In this document: piece after piece, positions 63,800 to 64,000 of the stretch | Numbering within the stretch: position 1 is the stretch's first letter | Layout of the letters: each line of letters opens with the position of its first letter | DNA from: an uncultured Actinomyces sp. | GTDB taxonomy: Bacteria > Actinomycetota > Actinomycetes > Actinomycetales > Actinomycetaceae | Length of the DNA stretch: 64,000 nt | Reading direction: 5' to 3' | Assembly (NCBI GenBank): GCA_938014245.1 | Contig: CALLSD010000026.1 | Span: 1-64,000 of the forward strand | The notes under the pieces: generated by a model | What the model was told of the DNA's origin: nothing | The model's input: only the letters and a program-made list of their open reading frames with translations | Databases searched by the model: none | Position numbers and translations under genes: made by a program

Positions 63800-63822
63800 C
63801 GTTTCTCTTTCGCTCGATAGAG

Positions 63823-63855
63823 GTGAACCCCTCCAGCATAGCGGAAGGGGTTCAC
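63823..63855 (-). terminator. Terminator hairpin after SufT-like gene
   Basis: A 10-bp stem (63823-63832 with 63846-63855) lies 18 bases past the stop of the partial gene at the window end and ahead of the ATP-grasp gene. It separates the two units. Confidence 0.7.
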
Positions 63856-63873
63856 ACACAGGGGACTACGCGC

Positions 63874-64000
63874 TCAGACGTTAAAGCCGATCGCGCGAAG
63901 CTGTTCGCGTCCGTCGCTGGTGATTCGGTCCGGCCCCCAGGCCGGCATCCACACCCAATTGATCAGAACATCGTTGGAAAGCGGAGCTAACACCATCTGA
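63874..64000 (-). CDS. SufT/PaaD-like metal-sulfur cluster assembly factor, C-terminal end
   Basis: The last 41 codons of a minus-strand gene that begins outside the window. The end INWVWMPAWGPDRITSDG and REQLRAIGFNV is typical of DUF59 (SufT-like) proteins that help iron-sulfur cluster assembly. In actinobacteria such genes close the suf operon, so suf genes probably lie just beyond the window edge. Confidence 0.85.
   Translation of the reverse strand, partial: QMVLAPLSNDVLINWVWMPAWGPDRITSDGREQLRAIGFNV

Noticed and set aside
1..64000. CRISPR arrays, insertion sequences, prophage genes, rRNA
   Set aside because: No regularly spaced repeats, transposase, integrase or rRNA sequence was seen.

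Overview
This 64 kb window is a dense stretch of bacterial chromosome from an actinobacterium. Markers are the phosphatidylinositol-mannoside gene set (pgsA, acyltransferase, pimA), glnE beside an alpha-type glutamine synthetase, an ANTAR response regulator, GlgM-type glycogen synthase, and the conserved run yebC-pdxS-pdxT-ruvC-ruvA-ruvB-yajC-secD-secF-apt-rel. Base composition looks moderate (by eye mid-50s percent GC). With a predicted interpeptide-bridge gene pair and no mycolate genes in view, this fits a member of the Actinomycetaceae best; the genus is not settled. I see no mobile element, CRISPR array, phage gene or rRNA, and no gene-free stretch over about 190 bp.

Layout. 1-4250: start of rpsA, polA, a divergent hotdog thioesterase, pdtaR, and an unusual tRNA with a CAA (Leu) anticodon but a short variable loop. 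4250-10120: a small unknown gene with a structured leader, an OafA/SGNH acyltransferase, pyk, lgt and an orphan trpC. 10189-17100: alaS, ruvX, mltG, aroE and a prepilin peptidase in one overlapping run, then rpsD. 17200-28600: rarA, an L,D-transpeptidase, a YciO-like protein, a GH31 glycosidase, aspS, an MFS transporter (one of few plus-strand genes) and a DEAD-box helicase. 28700-43400: hisS, a metallo-hydrolase, a DUF349 protein, rel, apt, secF, secD, yajC, ruvBAC, pdxT, pdxS, yebC. 43500-53640: a zinc-ribbon-like small protein, a phosphatase, glnE, glnA2, an SPFH/NfeD membrane pair, an ABC ATPase, and divergent glgA and glgC. 53690-64000: Nudix, PrsW, a membrane protein, the PIM genes, HIT protein, thrS, a FemX-like transferase with an ATP-grasp ligase, and the end of a SufT-like gene.

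Themes. Most genes are housekeeping: translation (five aminoacyl-tRNA synthetases or ribosomal protein operons), Holliday-junction processing, protein export, vitamin B6 and stringent response. Envelope building recurs: lgt, mltG, L,D-transpeptidase, PIM synthesis, acyltransferase and the FemX/ATP-grasp pair. Almost all genes run on the minus strand, with many 1-34 bp overlaps that imply translational coupling. Several start codons were moved inward from the longest frame because a clear Shine-Dalgarno sequence and family alignment favour the internal start.

The items most worth a second look are the class-I-shaped tRNA-Leu(CAA), the FemX/ATP-grasp bridge-forming pair, the structured leader of the small unknown gene, the rpsD leader, and a 12-bp palindrome seen three times.
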